Assembly (NCBI RefSeq): GCF_025506335.1
Contig: NZ_JANZYO010000002.1
Span: 234,221 to 298,220 of the forward strand
DNA length: 64,000 nucleotides
Origin: Mumia quercus
GTDB taxonomy: Bacteria; Actinomycetota; Actinomycetes; Propionibacteriales; Nocardioidaceae
Direction: 5' to 3'
Part shown: positions 51,882-62,943 of the stretch, in pieces
Layout of the letters: each line of letters opens with the position of its first letter
Numbering within the stretch: the first letter of the stretch is position 1
Translations under genes and position numbers: made by a program
Notes under the pieces: model-generated
What the model saw: only the letters and a program-made list of their open reading frames with translations
Database searches by the model: none
Told to the model about the DNA's origin: nothing

Positions 51882-52984
51882 ACGACCACCAGCTCGACCG
51901 TCTGCTCGGCACCGCCGACCCGTACGCCGCCGCCGCGTTCTCCGACCTGCACGGCGCCGACCACGCTCTCTTCGAGGAGATCGTGGCCGAGGACCCAGGG
52001 GCTTCGCAGCCCGCATCTCGCCCCCCGCACCGGACTCGGTCCGCCCGTTCCTGGCGGCTCCCGCTGGCCGGAGCGCTCGCGTCCGCCGCAGTCCTCACCA
52101 CCGCCCTCGTGGTCCCCGCCTGGGTGGGTTCGGACGGCGCACCTGACTCGACCCCTGCAGCGCCTCCGGTCACCTCCGAGCCACCTGTCGTCACGGCTCC
52201 TGTCACGTACGCGGCCGCCGTCGTGGAGGCTGCGCGACGTCAGCCTCGTCTGCTGATCGGCGCGGCCGGCTGGACGGTGACCGACGTCTACGGGTTCCGC
52301 GCCGACGAAGGCACCATCGTCTTTGCGAACGGCGAGCGTCAGCTCGAGATGACCTGGTATCCCGACGATGCCTATGACGGCTACTACGAAGACCGCCTCG
52401 ACGTCTCCGAGCCGAGGCCGTACTCCCTCGACGGCCGGACCGGGAGCGAGTTCCGCTACTCGTCGAAGGACCTCGCCGTGATGCTGCCTCCACGTGACGG
52501 GTCGTTCGTCGAGATCCGCACGGGCACCGGCGGATGGAAGGACCGCGACGACATCGTCCGGGTCATCGACACCATCCGCGGCGTCTCGGTCACCACGTGG
52601 CTGAAGGCGATGCCGCCCGAGATCGTGACGCCCGCCCGCGCGACCGAGGTGGTCGACGAGCTCCTCACCGGAGTCCCGCTCCCCCCTCGATTCGACCGAG
52701 GTGCCCTCGCCGACCTCGGCACCAACGACCGCTACCAGCTGAGCGCTCAGGTGCTCGAGCGCGTGGTCTGCGGATGGACCGGTGAGCTCCAGCGCGCCGA
52801 CGAGGCAGGAGATGCCGGCGCGAGTCGGGCCGCCCGCGAGGCGCTGGCCAGCGGTCGGGAGTGGCCGCTGCTCGCGCCGATGGACGCCCGAGGAGAGTAC
52901 GCCGACGGTGTGCGCGCCGTCGCCGAGGCAGCGGCGGACGGGCTTACGACGCTCACGATCCGCGAGAGGTCCGGGTGTCCGTGA
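51878..52984 (+). CDS. Membrane protein coupled to the ECF sigma factor, possible anti-sigma factor
   Basis: The 368-residue product has a cytosolic N-terminus of about 58 residues, one helix (about 60-83), a Pro-rich linker and an extracellular domain of about 260 residues (SRQPRLLIG-like region near 120, later VVCGWTGELQRADEAGD). It lacks the HxxxCxxC zinc motif of typical anti-sigma factors, so any binding to the sigma factor would be through an unrelated short N-terminal segment. The ATGA overlap and topology support the role; it is otherwise unproven. Confidence 0.6.
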   Translation: MNDHQLDRLLGTADPYAAAAFSDLHGADHALFEEIVAEDPGASQPASRPPHRTRSARSWRLPLAGALASAAVLTTALVVPAWVGSDGAPDSTPAAPPVTSEPPVVTAPVTYAAAVVEAARRQPRLLIGAAGWTVTDVYGFRADEGTIVFANGERQLEMTWYPDDAYDGYYEDRLDVSEPRPYSLDGRTGSEFRYSSKDLAVMLPPRDGSFVEIRTGTGGWKDRDDIVRVIDTIRGVSVTTWLKAMPPEIVTPARATEVVDELLTGVPLPPRFDRGALADLGTNDRYQLSAQVLERVVCGWTGELQRADEAGDAGASRAAREALASGREWPLLAPMDARGEYADGVRAVAEAAADGLTTLTIRERSGCP

Positions 52985-52993
52985 GGCGAGCCG

Positions 52994-53662
52994 TCAGGCC
53001 TCCGGCCAGGCCTCGCCGCGCCACGAGGCGTCCCAGAACATCCACTCGAACCGCGTCGCCCGCTCGTACGCCGCGAGCATCTCGTCGCGCCGCGTGTCGG
53101 TGGCGGCCTCCGCGAGGCGATCGGTCCAGCACTCCATCCGGGTGACGGCGGCGTCGAAGGCAGGGTCGGAGTAGGTGGCGATCCAGGCCCCGTACGGGTG
53201 GTCGGGATCGCTCGCCTGCGCCGCGACCGCCCGCCCCACCTCGAGGTAGACGCGGAAGCACGGCAGGATGCCGGCGAGCCCGATCTCGACCGGCGCGTAC
53301 GCAGCGTCGGCGAGCAGGCTCGACGCGTACGCCGTGCAGGTCGGGGTGGGTGCTGCGGCGTCGGGGCCGTCGGGGTCGAGCCCGCGGGGCACGAGGAAGT
53401 CCTCGTGCATCAGGCGCTCGGCCTCGACGGCCTCGGCGGCCGCCCGCGCCAGCTCGGCCGAGAGGCCAGGACCGCCGGCGCGTGCTGCCAGCATCGCGAG
53501 CGCGCGGGCGTACCGGGTGAGGTAGTGGGCGTCGTCGACGAGGTAGCGCGTGAAGACGTCCTCGGGCAGCGTCCCGTCGGCGAGCCCGGCGACGAACGGG
53601 TGGGCGAGGATCGCGTCGTACCAGCCGCCGACGTGCTTCCAGGCGTCCTCGGAGAAGGTCAT
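52994..53662 (-). CDS. tenA: TenA-type thiaminase II / aminopyrimidine aminohydrolase
   Basis: TenA salvages thiamin breakdown products by hydrolysing amino-pyrimidines. The 222-residue all-helical product has YLVDDAHYLTRYARALA in the second helix, the catalytic Cys in LPCFRVYLEVG, and the C-terminal FEWMFWDASW. The Cys places it in the TenA_C subgroup. I start at ATG 53662, overlapping the thiD stop as ATGA. It is the last gene of the thiM-thiE-thiD-tenA operon and so is under the TPP riboswitch. Confidence 0.92.
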   Translation of the reverse strand: MTFSEDAWKHVGGWYDAILAHPFVAGLADGTLPEDVFTRYLVDDAHYLTRYARALAMLAARAGGPGLSAELARAAAEAVEAERLMHEDFLVPRGLDPDGPDAAAPTPTCTAYASSLLADAAYAPVEIGLAGILPCFRVYLEVGRAVAAQASDPDHPYGAWIATYSDPAFDAAVTRMECWTDRLAEAATDTRRDEMLAAYERATRFEWMFWDASWRGEAWPEA

Positions 53663-54462
53663 CGGCGCTCCCTCCACAGGTGGTCGATCGGGCCGTGGCC
53701 CTGACCGACGGAGAAGGTGGCACCGCTGCGCAGCGCCTCTGTCAGATACTCCTTCGCCTCCTCGACCGCCTGCCGTAGGGGCAGTCCGAGCGCGAGCCCG
53801 GAGGCGATCGCCGACGACAGCGAGCAGCCGGTGCCGTGCGTGTTCGGGGTGTCGACGCGCGGTGCGGTGTAGACCCGCAGACCGTCGGCGTCCGCCAGCA
53901 CGTCGACGCTCGTGGGACCGCCGAGGTGACCGCCCTTGACCAGCACCGCGGCCGCCCCGGTCTCGCGCAGCGCGACGGCCGCCGTCTCGAGCCCGGCGGC
54001 GTCGGTCGCCGCCTCCGTACGAGACAGGACCGCGGCCTCCGGCACGTTGGGCGTGACGACGGCGACCTTCGGCAGCAGCGTCGTCCGGATCGCGTCGACG
54101 GTCTCGTCAGAGACCAGCCGGTCGCCGGAGGTCGCGACCATCACCGGGTCGAGCACCACGGGCACCTCCGTGGTGGCGAGCACCTCCGCGACGGTGACGA
54201 CGACGTCGGGCGTGCCGAGCATCCCGATCTTGATCGCGCCGACCTCGAGGTCGGCGAGGACCGCCCGGACCTGGTCGGCGACGAACGACGGCGGCACGGC
54301 GTGGATGCCGGTGACGCCGCGGGTGTTCTGAACGGTGAGCGCGGTCAGCGCGGCCGCCCCGTACACGCCGAGCGCGGAGGCCGTCTTGAGGTCGGCCTGG
54401 ATCCCGGCACCACCGGACGGGTCGGACCCGGCGATCGAGAGCATCACGGGCACCGTCGCCAT
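53659..54462 (-). CDS. thiD: Hydroxymethylpyrimidine (phosphate) kinase ThiD
   Basis: ThiD phosphorylates HMP and HMP-P for thiamin synthesis. The 267-residue ribokinase-fold enzyme has IAGSDPSGGAGIQADLKT at the N-terminus, LVKGGHLGG and the catalytic Asp region NTHGTGCSLSSAIA. The start at 54462 shares one base with the thiE stop. The length is normal for a single-domain ThiD. Confidence 0.95.
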   Translation of the reverse strand: MATVPVMLSIAGSDPSGGAGIQADLKTASALGVYGAAALTALTVQNTRGVTGIHAVPPSFVADQVRAVLADLEVGAIKIGMLGTPDVVVTVAEVLATTEVPVVLDPVMVATSGDRLVSDETVDAIRTTLLPKVAVVTPNVPEAAVLSRTEAATDAAGLETAAVALRETGAAAVLVKGGHLGGPTSVDVLADADGLRVYTAPRVDTPNTHGTGCSLSSAIASGLALGLPLRQAVEEAKEYLTEALRSGATFSVGQGHGPIDHLWRERR

Positions 54463-55127
54463 CACCGCGCCGCCGTACGGGCGTCGAGCGCCCCGTCGAC
54501 CTCGGCCCGCAGGGCCCGGGCGGCTTCGCGCGGGTCGCGCGCCGAGCAGATGGCCGACACGACGCACACGCCGTCAGCTCCCGCGGCGACGACCGACGCC
54601 GCGTTGTCCGCCGCGATCCCGCCGATCGCGACCAGCGGCAGGTCGGCGGGGACGGCGTCGCGCAGGCGCCGTACGCCCTCCAGACCCCACGGGGGAGTCG
54701 TGTCCGTCTTGGTCGGTGTCGGCCACACCGGGCTGACGGCGACGTAGCTGCACGCTGCGAGCGCCTCGGCGTCGTCGAGCTGCCCGAGGTCGTGCAGCGA
54801 CCATCCGATCACGGCGTCGTCGCCGAGCACCTCGCGTGCACGCGCAGGGTGCAGGTCGTCCGGTCCGACGTGCAGCCCGGCCCCGGGGATCGCCCGTGCG
54901 GCGTCGAGGTCGTCGTTGACGAGGAACACCGCCGGGGTCCCGGCCAGCTGTGCGGCCAGGCGGGAGCCGGTGCGGACGAGGTCGTCGCGCGACGACGTCT
55001 TGTCGCGCAGCTGCACCGCCGTGACCCCGCCGTCGACCGCGGCCGCAGTGACGCCGACGACGTCGGCCCCGTCCGGCACCGGCCCGGTGACGAGGTAGAG
55101 CCGCAGGTCCGTCGCGCGCGCGGGCAT
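54462..55127 (-). CDS. thiE: Thiamin-phosphate synthase ThiE
   Basis: ThiE joins HMP-PP and thiazole phosphate to thiamin phosphate. The 221-residue TIM barrel has AVQLRDK, FLVNDDLDAARA, HVGPDDLHPARAREVLG and VAIGGIAADN, the substrate and pyrophosphate sites. It shares one base with thiM and one with thiD, so the three are tightly coupled. Confidence 0.94.
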   Translation of the reverse strand: MPARATDLRLYLVTGPVPDGADVVGVTAAAVDGGVTAVQLRDKTSSRDDLVRTGSRLAAQLAGTPAVFLVNDDLDAARAIPGAGLHVGPDDLHPARAREVLGDDAVIGWSLHDLGQLDDAEALAACSYVAVSPVWPTPTKTDTTPPWGLEGVRRLRDAVPADLPLVAIGGIAADNAASVVAAGADGVCVVSAICSARDPREAARALRAEVDGALDARTAAR

Positions 55128-55918
55128 CAGCGTGCGGCGACCGCGGCAACCGCGTCCGACGACAGCGTGGACAGGGCGTCCAGCAGGCGCCAGCGCAGCG
55201 AGCCCGGCCCTTCGGCGAGCGGGGCAGCCTGCTCGATCGCCGCGGTGAGGATCGCCAGTGCGCTCGCCGACGCCTCGAACGGGTCGTCGTGCACCGCGCA
55301 CGCGGCGGCGACCAGGGCGCTCGCGGAGCACCCGAGCGCGGTGATCATCGGTGCCCGCGCGTCGCCACCACGGATCTCGGTGGTGCGCGTGCCGTCCGTG
55401 ACGACGTCGACGGCGCCGGTCATCGCGACGACCGTCTCGAGCTTGGAGGCGAGCGCCTCGGCGTCCGTACGGACCTCGGAGGTGTCGGCGTCGGCGTCGA
55501 CACCTCGTCCGGCGCCCGTCGAGGTGGCGATCGAGAGGATCTCGCTCGCGTTGCCGCGGATGACCGTCGGGTGGTGCTCGAGGAGGGCGGCCGCGGACTC
55601 GCGCCGGTACGCCGTGGCGCCGACCGCGACAGGGTCGAGGACCCAGGGCTTGCCAGCGGCCGAGGCGACCTCGACGGCTGCCAGCATGCCGTCGACCCAC
55701 GGCGGGGACAGCGTGCCGATGTTGGCGACGACGGCCTGGGCGATCCCGGCGAACTCGCCGGCCTCGCGCGCGTCGTGGACCATCGCCGGGGACGCGCCGG
55801 CCGCGTTGAGCAGGTTGGCCGCGATGTCCATCGAGACGTAGTTGGTGATGACCTGCACCAGCGGGCCGTGCGCCCGGAGCTGGTCGTGGACGTGGACAGC
55901 AGTACGTGGTTCGAGCAT
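55127..55918 (-). CDS. thiM: Hydroxyethylthiazole kinase ThiM
   Basis: ThiM phosphorylates salvaged hydroxyethylthiazole. The 263-residue ribokinase-like enzyme has TNYVSMDIAANLLNAAGASPAMVHD, NASEILSIA and the catalytic Cys in ALGCSASALVAA. The start at 55918 (MLEPRTAV) is just downstream of a TPP riboswitch. A thiazole synthesis gene (thiG) is absent from the window, so this operon is suited to salvage. Confidence 0.95.
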   Translation of the reverse strand: MLEPRTAVHVHDQLRAHGPLVQVITNYVSMDIAANLLNAAGASPAMVHDAREAGEFAGIAQAVVANIGTLSPPWVDGMLAAVEVASAAGKPWVLDPVAVGATAYRRESAAALLEHHPTVIRGNASEILSIATSTGAGRGVDADADTSEVRTDAEALASKLETVVAMTGAVDVVTDGTRTTEIRGGDARAPMITALGCSASALVAAACAVHDDPFEASASALAILTAAIEQAAPLAEGPGSLRWRLLDALSTLSSDAVAAVAAR

Positions 55919-55920
55919 CA

Positions 55921-56000
55921 GGCTCCCTCTCGCCGGTATGACCCGGATCAGGTTCGGCGGGTGTGTTCTCAGCCCTTCGGGCACCCCGGCCTTGCAACTG
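55921..56000 (-). promoter_or_regulatory. TPP riboswitch upstream of thiM
   Basis: Read on the minus strand, GGGGTGCC, GGGCTGAGA, GAACCTGATCC and GGGTCATACC follow one another, the conserved THI-box segments that fold into the two helical arms and bind thiamin pyrophosphate. The sequence ends 2-3 bases before the thiM start with GAGAGGGAG, which can serve as the Shine-Dalgarno to be sequestered. Control is thus probably translational. Confidence 0.95.
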
Positions 56001-56098
56001 CTGGCGACGATAACAGACGGCGTCGAGGCCCTTCCGCCCCGTGGCGAGGACCGCTAGCGTGCGGTCAACCCACCCGCTCCTTCCCCCGAGGGGTACGC

Positions 56099-56236
56099 AT
56101 GGCTCCCGGTCGTCGCGTCCGTCGCGCGTGGCGCCGCGGAGGTGCGCGCGAGGTCTATCTCGCGTCCCGCCGCTGGCTCGCCCGCCTCATCTACCCAGGA
56201 GACCTCCCACCGGCCCGGAGACGCCGACGGCGGTGA
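56099..56236 (+). CDS. Possible 45-residue basic microprotein
   Basis: An ATG at 56099 with GAGGGG six bases upstream opens a frame encoding a very Arg-rich peptide (MAPGRRVRRAWRRGG, later RRWLARLIYPG) ending in a run of six Arg. Composition could reflect plain GC-rich sequence, and its stop lies within a terminator arm. The Shine-Dalgarno makes it worth listing. No known family. Confidence 0.3.
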   Translation: MAPGRRVRRAWRRGGAREVYLASRRWLARLIYPGDLPPARRRRRR

Positions 56237-56278
56237 GCCAGGTCCCACGCCGGTGCTGCGCGTGGGACCGGACTCACC
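56232..56278. terminator. Terminator hairpin before ilvC end
   Basis: Arms at 56232-56250 (GGTGAG..GGTCCCACGC) and 56260-56278 are complementary over 19 positions with two mismatches, loop 9 nt. It separates the microprotein frame (plus) from the end of ilvC (minus, stop at 56303) and can terminate both. Confidence 0.75.
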
Positions 56279-56302
56279 GCCGGCCGTGCGGACGTACGAG
56301 GG

Positions 56303-57950
<1,648 letters not shown>

Positions 57951-57957
57951 GAGTGGC

Positions 57958-59712
57958 TCAGATCTCCTCGTCGCCGAAGTCGGGTGCCATGTCGCGTGCG
58001 ATCTGGATCAGGTCGTTGCTGAGTCCCGCGGGGACCATCGGCCACACCATCGCGTCACGGTGCACGACGAAGTCGATCACGACCGGGACGTCGTTGATCG
58101 ACATCGCCTTCTCGATCACGTCGTCGAGGTCGTCCGGGCTCTCGCAGCGCAGCCCGACGCAGCCGTAGGCGTCGGCGAGCTTGACGAAGTCTGGGATCCG
58201 CGCAGCGTCGGAGCCCGTCTGCAGGTCGGTGTTGGAGTAGCGGCCCTCGTAGAAGAGCGTCTGCCACTGCCGGACCATGCCGAGCGAGGAGTTGTTGATC
58301 ACCGCGACCTTGATCGGGATGCCCTCGAGCGCGCAGGTGGCGAGCTCCTGGTTGGTCATCTGGAAGCAGCCGTCGCCGTCGATCGCCCAGACGACCTCGC
58401 CCGGGCGAGCGACCTGCGCACCCAGCGCGGCCGGGACGGAGAAGCCCATCGTCCCCATGCCGCCAGAGTTGATCCAGCGTGCGGGGCGCTCGTGACCGAT
58501 GAAGTTGGCGGCCCACATCTGGTGCTGACCGACACCGGCGGTGTACGTCGCGTCGGGCCCGGCGATCTCGCCGATGCGCTGGATGACCCGCTGCGGCGAC
58601 ATCGTGCCGTCCTCGGGGTCGTCGTAGCCCAGCGGGTAGCGGTGCGCGACCTCCTGCATCTGCTGCTGCCACGCGGTGTAGTCGGCGGGGTGCTCGGCGA
58701 ACTCGGCCTGCAGCGCCACGACGAGGTCGGCGATGACCTCGCGGGCGTCACCCACGATCGGCACGTCGGCCACGCGGTTCTTCGAGATCTCGGCGGGGTC
58801 GATGTCGGCGTGGATCACCTTGGCCTCGGGAGCGAAGGACCCGAGGTCGCCGGTGACCCGGTCGTCGAAGCGGGCGCCGAGCGAGATCAGCAGGTCGCTC
58901 TTCTGGAGCGCGCCGACGGCGGCGACGGTGCCGTGCATCCCGGGCATGCCGAGGTGCAGCGGGTGACTGTCGGGGAACGCCCCGCGCGCCATCAGGGTGG
59001 TGACGACGGGGATGCCAGTCATCTCGGCGAGGACCTTGAGCTCGGTCGAGGCGTTGGCCTTGACGACGCCGCCGCCCACGTAGAGCACGGGGCGCTGCGC
59101 CTCGGCGATCAGACGCGCGGCCTCGCGCACCTGCTTGCCGTGAGGCTTGGTGGTCGGGCGGTAGCCGGGCAGGTGCAGCTCGGTCGGCCAGGCGAAGCTC
59201 GTCGTGGCCTGCAGCGCGTCCTTGGAGATGTCGACGAGGACCGGACCGGGACGCCCCGTCGAGGCGATGTGGAACGCCTCGGCGATCGCACGCGGGATCT
59301 CGGCCGGGTCCGTCACGAGGAAGCTGTGCTTGGTGATCGGCATCGTGATGCCGCGGATGTCGGCCTCCTGGAAGGCGTCCGTCCCGATCGCGCGGCTGGT
59401 CACCTGGCCGGTCACGGCGACGATCGGCACCGAGTCCATGTACGCGTCGGCGATCGCGGTGACGAGGTTGGTGGCGCCGGGCCCGGAGGTCGCCATGCAG
59501 ACGCCGACCCGGCCGCTCGCGACCGCGTACCCCTGGGCCGCGTGGCCCGCGCCCTGCTCGTGACGGACAAGGATGTGGCGGATCTTCTCGGAGTCCATCA
59601 ACGGGTCGTACGCCGGAAGGATCGCGCCTCCCGGGATGCCGAAGACGACCTCGACCCCGGCGTGCTCCAACGCCTGGACGAGGCTTTGAGCCCCGGTGAT
59701 CTGCTCGCTCAT
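57958..59712 (-). CDS. ilvB: Acetolactate synthase large (catalytic) subunit
   Basis: The catalytic subunit joins two pyruvates, or pyruvate and 2-ketobutyrate, with TPP, FAD and Mg2+. The 584-residue product has [20 protein letters not shown] near the N-terminus, the TPP-activating Glu region [11 protein letters not shown] and the TPP motif with GDGCFQM and the Asn of INNSS. Start at ATG 59712 with AAGGGA upstream. A leader peptide and a strong terminator lie 150 nt upstream, so the ilvB-ilvH-ilvC operon appears to be attenuated. The feedback is through ilvH. Confidence 0.95.
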   Translation of the reverse strand: MSEQITGAQSLVQALEHAGVEVVFGIPGGAILPAYDPLMDSEKIRHILVRHEQGAGHAAQGYAVASGRVGVCMATSGPGATNLVTAIADAYMDSVPIVAVTGQVTSRAIGTDAFQEADIRGITMPITKHSFLVTDPAEIPRAIAEAFHIASTGRPGPVLVDISKDALQATTSFAWPTELHLPGYRPTTKPHGKQVREAARLIAEAQRPVLYVGGGVVKANASTELKVLAEMTGIPVVTTLMARGAFPDSHPLHLGMPGMHGTVAAVGALQKSDLLISLGARFDDRVTGDLGSFAPEAKVIHADIDPAEISKNRVADVPIVGDAREVIADLVVALQAEFAEHPADYTAWQQQMQEVAHRYPLGYDDPEDGTMSPQRVIQRIGEIAGPDATYTAGVGQHQMWAANFIGHERPARWINSGGMGTMGFSVPAALGAQVARPGEVVWAIDGDGCFQMTNQELATCALEGIPIKVAVINNSSLGMVRQWQTLFYEGRYSNTDLQTGSDAARIPDFVKLADAYGCVGLRCESPDDLDDVIEKAMSINDVPVVIDFVVHRDAMVWPMVPAGLSNDLIQIARDMAPDFGDEEI

Positions 59713-59798
59713 CGCTGTCCCTTCATGCCGACCGGCCGGCGCCGGTAGATCGGGTCGGGCGGGTGCCCTTCGTGCGGGGTGTCCTGATTCGTGACAAC

Positions 59799-59834
59799 AA
59801 AAAACCCCTCGGCCCGCCTGGGCATTCGAGGGGT
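59799..59834 (-). terminator. Attenuator terminator of ilvBHC
   Basis: On the minus strand ACCCCTCG (59834-59827) pairs with CGAGGGGT (59811-59804) over eight bases with an inner small hairpin in the 15-nt loop, followed by six U (59804-59799). It is a rho-independent terminator between leader peptide and ilvB. The stem core resembles that of cimA's terminator (CCTCTCG/CGAGGGG), pointing to a shared design. Confidence 0.87.
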
Positions 59835-59861
59835 GACGCGGGACCGGTGACCGGTCGCGCG

Positions 59862-59891
59862 TCAGTGACGTACGAGAAGGAGGTTGCGCAC
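59862..59891 (-). CDS. Leader peptide of the ilvB attenuator
   Basis: A 9-codon frame, GTG to TGA, reads MRNLLLVRH: three consecutive Leu codons and a Val codon. Its start lies six bases after the -10 CACTCT, so it is probably translated from a leaderless RNA. This matches the Leu/Val control expected for acetolactate synthase: scarce charged Leu- or Val-tRNA would stall the ribosome and prevent the terminator at 59799-59834. Confidence 0.82.
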   Translation of the reverse strand: MRNLLLVRH

Positions 59892-59897
59892 GAGACA

Positions 59898-59926
59898 AGA
59901 GTGCGTGACCGGTCGTTACGGGTCAA
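59898..59926 (-). promoter_or_regulatory. Promoter of the ilvB operon
   Basis: On the minus strand TTGACC (59926-59921) and CACTCT (59903-59898) are separated by exactly 17 bases. The -10 is six bases from the leader GTG, so transcription should begin at or next to the start codon. Confidence 0.75.
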
Positions 59927-59950
59927 GCCAGCCACCCTGCGATCTCACAT

Positions 59951-59986
59951 CGTGAGACCGCCGTCCCACATGACGGCGGTCTCACG
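59951..59986 (-). terminator. Terminator hairpin after ilvD
   Basis: CGTGAGACCGCCGTC at 59951-59965 and its exact complement at 59972-59986 form a 15-bp stem with loop CCACAT. It lies 17 nt beyond the ilvD stop and separates ilvD from the ilvB promoter, so these are distinct units. Confidence 0.82.
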
Positions 59987-60003
59987 ACGATCACGGGCGT
60001 ACG

Positions 60004-61692
60004 TCACCCCAGGACGGCGCCGTCGGCCGCGGAGCCGACGAGCTTGGCGTACTTCGCGAGGACGCCTCGCGGCGGGACGACCGGAAGCTTCGGGGCCCAT
60101 CCCTGCTTGCGGCGCGCGAGCTCGTCGGGATCGATCTCGACGTCGAGGCGACGGTTCGCCACGTCGAGGGTGATCGGGTCGCCGTCGGCGACGAACGCGA
60201 TCGGACCGCCGTCGACCGCCTCCGGCGCGACGTGGCCGACGCACAAGCCGGTCGTGCCGCCCGAGAAGCGGCCGTCGGTCAGCAGGAGGACGTCCTTGCC
60301 GAGGCCCGCCCCCTTGATCGCGCCGGTGATGGCGAGCATCTCGCGCATGCCCGGACCGCCCTTGGGGCCCTCGTAGCGGATGACGACGACGTCGCCCGCG
60401 GTCACCGTGCCGTCAGCGAGGGCAGCCATCGCCGCCTTCTCGCCGTCGAAGACGCGCGCGGTACCGCTGAAGACGGTCTCGTCGAAGCCCGCGCTCTTGA
60501 CGACGGCACCCTCCGGCGCCAGCGTGCCCTCGAGGATCGTGAGGCCGCCGGTCGCGTGGATCGGGTTGTCGAGCTTGCGGATCACGTCGCCGTCGACCGC
60601 GGTCGTGACGAGCTCGGCGAGGTTCTCGCCCATCGTCTTGCCGGTGACCGTGAGGGTGTCGCCGTTCATCAGGCCCGCGTCGAGCAGCGCCTTCATGATC
60701 ACGGGGATGCCGCCGACCTTGTCGACGTCGTTCATCACGTAGCGGCCGAACGGCTTGAGGTCGCCGAGGTGCGGGACCTTCTCCCCGATCCGGACGAAGT
60801 CGGCGAGGGTGAGGTCGACCTCCGCCTCGCGCGCGATCGCGAGCAGGTGGAGCACCGCGTTGGTCGAGCCGCCGAGGGCCATGACCACCGCGATCGCGTT
60901 CTCGAAGGCCGGCTTGGTGAGGATCTGGCGGGCCGTGATGCCCTGGCGGAGCAGGTTGACGACGGCCTCGCCCGAGCGGCGGGCGAACCCGTCGCGGCGG
61001 CTGTCGACGGCCGGCGGCGCAGCCGAGCCGGGCAGCGACATCCCGAGCGCCTCGGCGACGGACGCCATCGTGTTGGCGGTGTACATGCCGCCGCAGGCAC
61101 CCTCCCCCGGGCAGATCGCGCGCTCGATGCGGTCGACCTCGTCTCGCGAGATCAGGCCCTTGAGGCAGGCACCGACCGCCTCGAACGCGTCGATGATCGT
61201 GACGTCCTTGCCGTCGACCTGGCCCGGCATCGTCGAGCCCGCATAGAGGAAGACGCTGGACAGGTCGAGCCGCGCGGCCGCCATCAGCATGCCCGGCAGG
61301 CTCTTGTCGCAGCCGGCCAGCAGGACCGACCCGTCGAGCCGCTCGGCCATCATCACCGTCTCGACGGAGTCGGCGATGACCTCGCGCGACACGAGCGAGT
61401 AGTGCATGCCCTCGTGACCCATCGAGATGCCGTCGGAGACCGAGATGGTCCCGAACTCCAGCGGGTAGCCACCCGCCGCGTGCACGCCGTTCTTCACCGC
61501 GTCCGACAGTCGGTCGAGGGAGAGGTTGCAGGGCGTGATCTCGTTCCAGCTGGAGGCGACGCCGATCTGGGGCTTCTCCCAGTCTTCGTCGCCCATGCCG
61601 ACTGCCCGGAGCATGCCGCGCGACGCGGCGCTCTCCAGTCCGTCGGTGACGTCGCGGCTGCGCGGCTTGATGTCGGGAGTCTCGGAGGCCAT
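60004..61692 (-). CDS. ilvD: Dihydroxy-acid dehydratase
   Basis: IlvD dehydrates the dihydroxy acids to 2-keto acids with an Fe-S cluster. The 562-residue product has the cluster cysteines in AGCDKSLPG (near residue 125) and [17 protein letters not shown] (near 195), and the third in a conserved region with Ser/Thr near [11 protein letters not shown] at 61692 follows TAATCT by seven bases, suggesting a leaderless promoter. It is a separate unit from ilvBHC, ending in its own terminator. Length is normal for actinobacteria. Confidence 0.95.
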   Translation of the reverse strand: MASETPDIKPRSRDVTDGLESAASRGMLRAVGMGDEDWEKPQIGVASSWNEITPCNLSLDRLSDAVKNGVHAAGGYPLEFGTISVSDGISMGHEGMHYSLVSREVIADSVETVMMAERLDGSVLLAGCDKSLPGMLMAAARLDLSSVFLYAGSTMPGQVDGKDVTIIDAFEAVGACLKGLISRDEVDRIERAICPGEGACGGMYTANTMASVAEALGMSLPGSAAPPAVDSRRDGFARRSGEAVVNLLRQGITARQILTKPAFENAIAVVMALGGSTNAVLHLLAIAREAEVDLTLADFVRIGEKVPHLGDLKPFGRYVMNDVDKVGGIPVIMKALLDAGLMNGDTLTVTGKTMGENLAELVTTAVDGDVIRKLDNPIHATGGLTILEGTLAPEGAVVKSAGFDETVFSGTARVFDGEKAAMAALADGTVTAGDVVVIRYEGPKGGPGMREMLAITGAIKGAGLGKDVLLLTDGRFSGGTTGLCVGHVAPEAVDGGPIAFVADGDPITLDVANRRLDVEIDPDELARRKQGWAPKLPVVPPRGVLAKYAKLVGSAADGAVLG

Positions 61693-61835
61693 GTATGCAA
61701 GATTACGACCGTCGCGCAGCGTCGTGACCCGCGGGACCGCTCCGCGAGAAGACGCTCTGCGAAAACCCGTCCCCGTGACCGCTCCGGCCGCTACGGTCCG
61801 TTCGACCCTGTAGACGGACCTCACGAAGGACGGCT

Positions 61836-62315
61836 GTGAACGACACCCCCGCTCAGACCCCCCACCCGCAGGCACCCCCCGGCTCCTACGCCGCGGCTGC
61901 GCCCCCGGCAGGTGCGCCCGGCGCCTCCGTGGCGTACGCGCCGCCGCCGTCGCACGGCCCTCTCGGCAACGTGCGCTCCACCGGCATCTGCATCCTCCTC
62001 GCGATCATCACCTTCGGCATCTACACGTGGGTCTGGTGGTTCAAGACGCACAACGAGATGAAGCGGCACAGCGGCGCCGGCGTGGGCGGCCCCGTCGCCC
62101 TGATCCTCGCGATCTTCGTCCCGTTCGTCATGGCCTTCGTCAGCTCGAGCGAGGTCGGCGGGCTGTACGAGCGCCGCGGCGAGCGCAAGCCGGTCAGCGG
62201 CGCGACGGGGCTGTGGTACTTCCCGGGCAGCTTCATCGTCATCGGCCCGATCGTGTGGTTCGTCAAGACCAACGGCACGCTCAACGCGTACTGGCGCTCG
62301 CTCGGCGCCTCCTGA
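61836..62315 (+). CDS. DUF4234-type small membrane protein
   Basis: The 159-residue product has a Pro/Ala-rich cytosolic N-terminus of about 45 residues and three predicted helices, with [26 protein letters not shown] between the first two; this fits the DUF4234 family. Trp-rich segments at the membrane boundary are typical. Function unknown. The GTG at 61836 has GAAGGA about seven bases upstream. Confidence 0.8.
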   Translation: MNDTPAQTPHPQAPPGSYAAAAPPAGAPGASVAYAPPPSHGPLGNVRSTGICILLAIITFGIYTWVWWFKTHNEMKRHSGAGVGGPVALILAIFVPFVMAFVSSSEVGGLYERRGERKPVSGATGLWYFPGSFIVIGPIVWFVKTNGTLNAYWRSLGAS

Positions 62316-62357
62316 CGTACGGGACCGGCGCTCTCGCCTCGGGGCGGGACGCCGGGC

Positions 62358-62930
62358 TCAGCGTGCGTCGAGGACGTACGGCGCGTACGCGACGTAGACG
62401 CACGCGACCGCCCAGATCACGCTGACCATCGTCCCGATGATGAAGCGCTCGGCAGCGCCGGAGTGCGGGACGCCGCGCGGTCGGGCGGTCTCCTGCGCGC
62501 GCAGCTCCGGGTAGCGTCCGAGCCCCTTGACGGCGAGCACGATCGCGACGCCCTCCGGCCACCGGGCGGCCAGCGCACCGAACACCGCGAGCCGCTCCAG
62601 CGCGCCGATCCAGGCACCCCCTCGCAGGACCTCGGCAGCCGCCCTGACGGTCGCACCCTCGGGCTCGGCCGGGCGACCGGAGTCGATCGCCTCGAACGCG
62701 GCCGTGGTCACCACCGCTCCGCCGCACACGGCGAGCACGAGAGCGAAGAGCACCAGGACGTCGTGGCGTGAGCCGGTGACGGGGTCCTCGAAGATCGTGG
62801 CGACGACCGCCAGTGCGAGCGCGACGGCGAGCCCTCCCCCGGTGACGAGCCGTACCGTCGTCGTGCGCGCGAACGCCCACCCGACGAGGGCCACCGCCGC
62901 AGCGGCGATCACGATCACGTACGCGGTCAT
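62358..62930 (-). CDS. Membrane protein coupled to a SatD-like regulator
   Basis: The 190-residue product has helices near residues 3-20, 27-48, 57-76 and 164-186 with a cytosolic loop between, containing RGGAWIGALERLAVFGALA. No family is certain. It starts 13 nt after the SatD-like gene and is probably co-transcribed with it, a pairing also seen in SatD-type loci where the partner is a membrane protein. Confidence 0.68.
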   Translation of the reverse strand: MTAYVIVIAAAAVALVGWAFARTTTVRLVTGGGLAVALALAVVATIFEDPVTGSRHDVLVLFALVLAVCGGAVVTTAAFEAIDSGRPAEPEGATVRAAAEVLRGGAWIGALERLAVFGALAARWPEGVAIVLAVKGLGRYPELRAQETARPRGVPHSGAAERFIIGTMVSVIWAVACVYVAYAPYVLDAR

Positions 62931-62943
62931 CCGGGGTCCGTCC

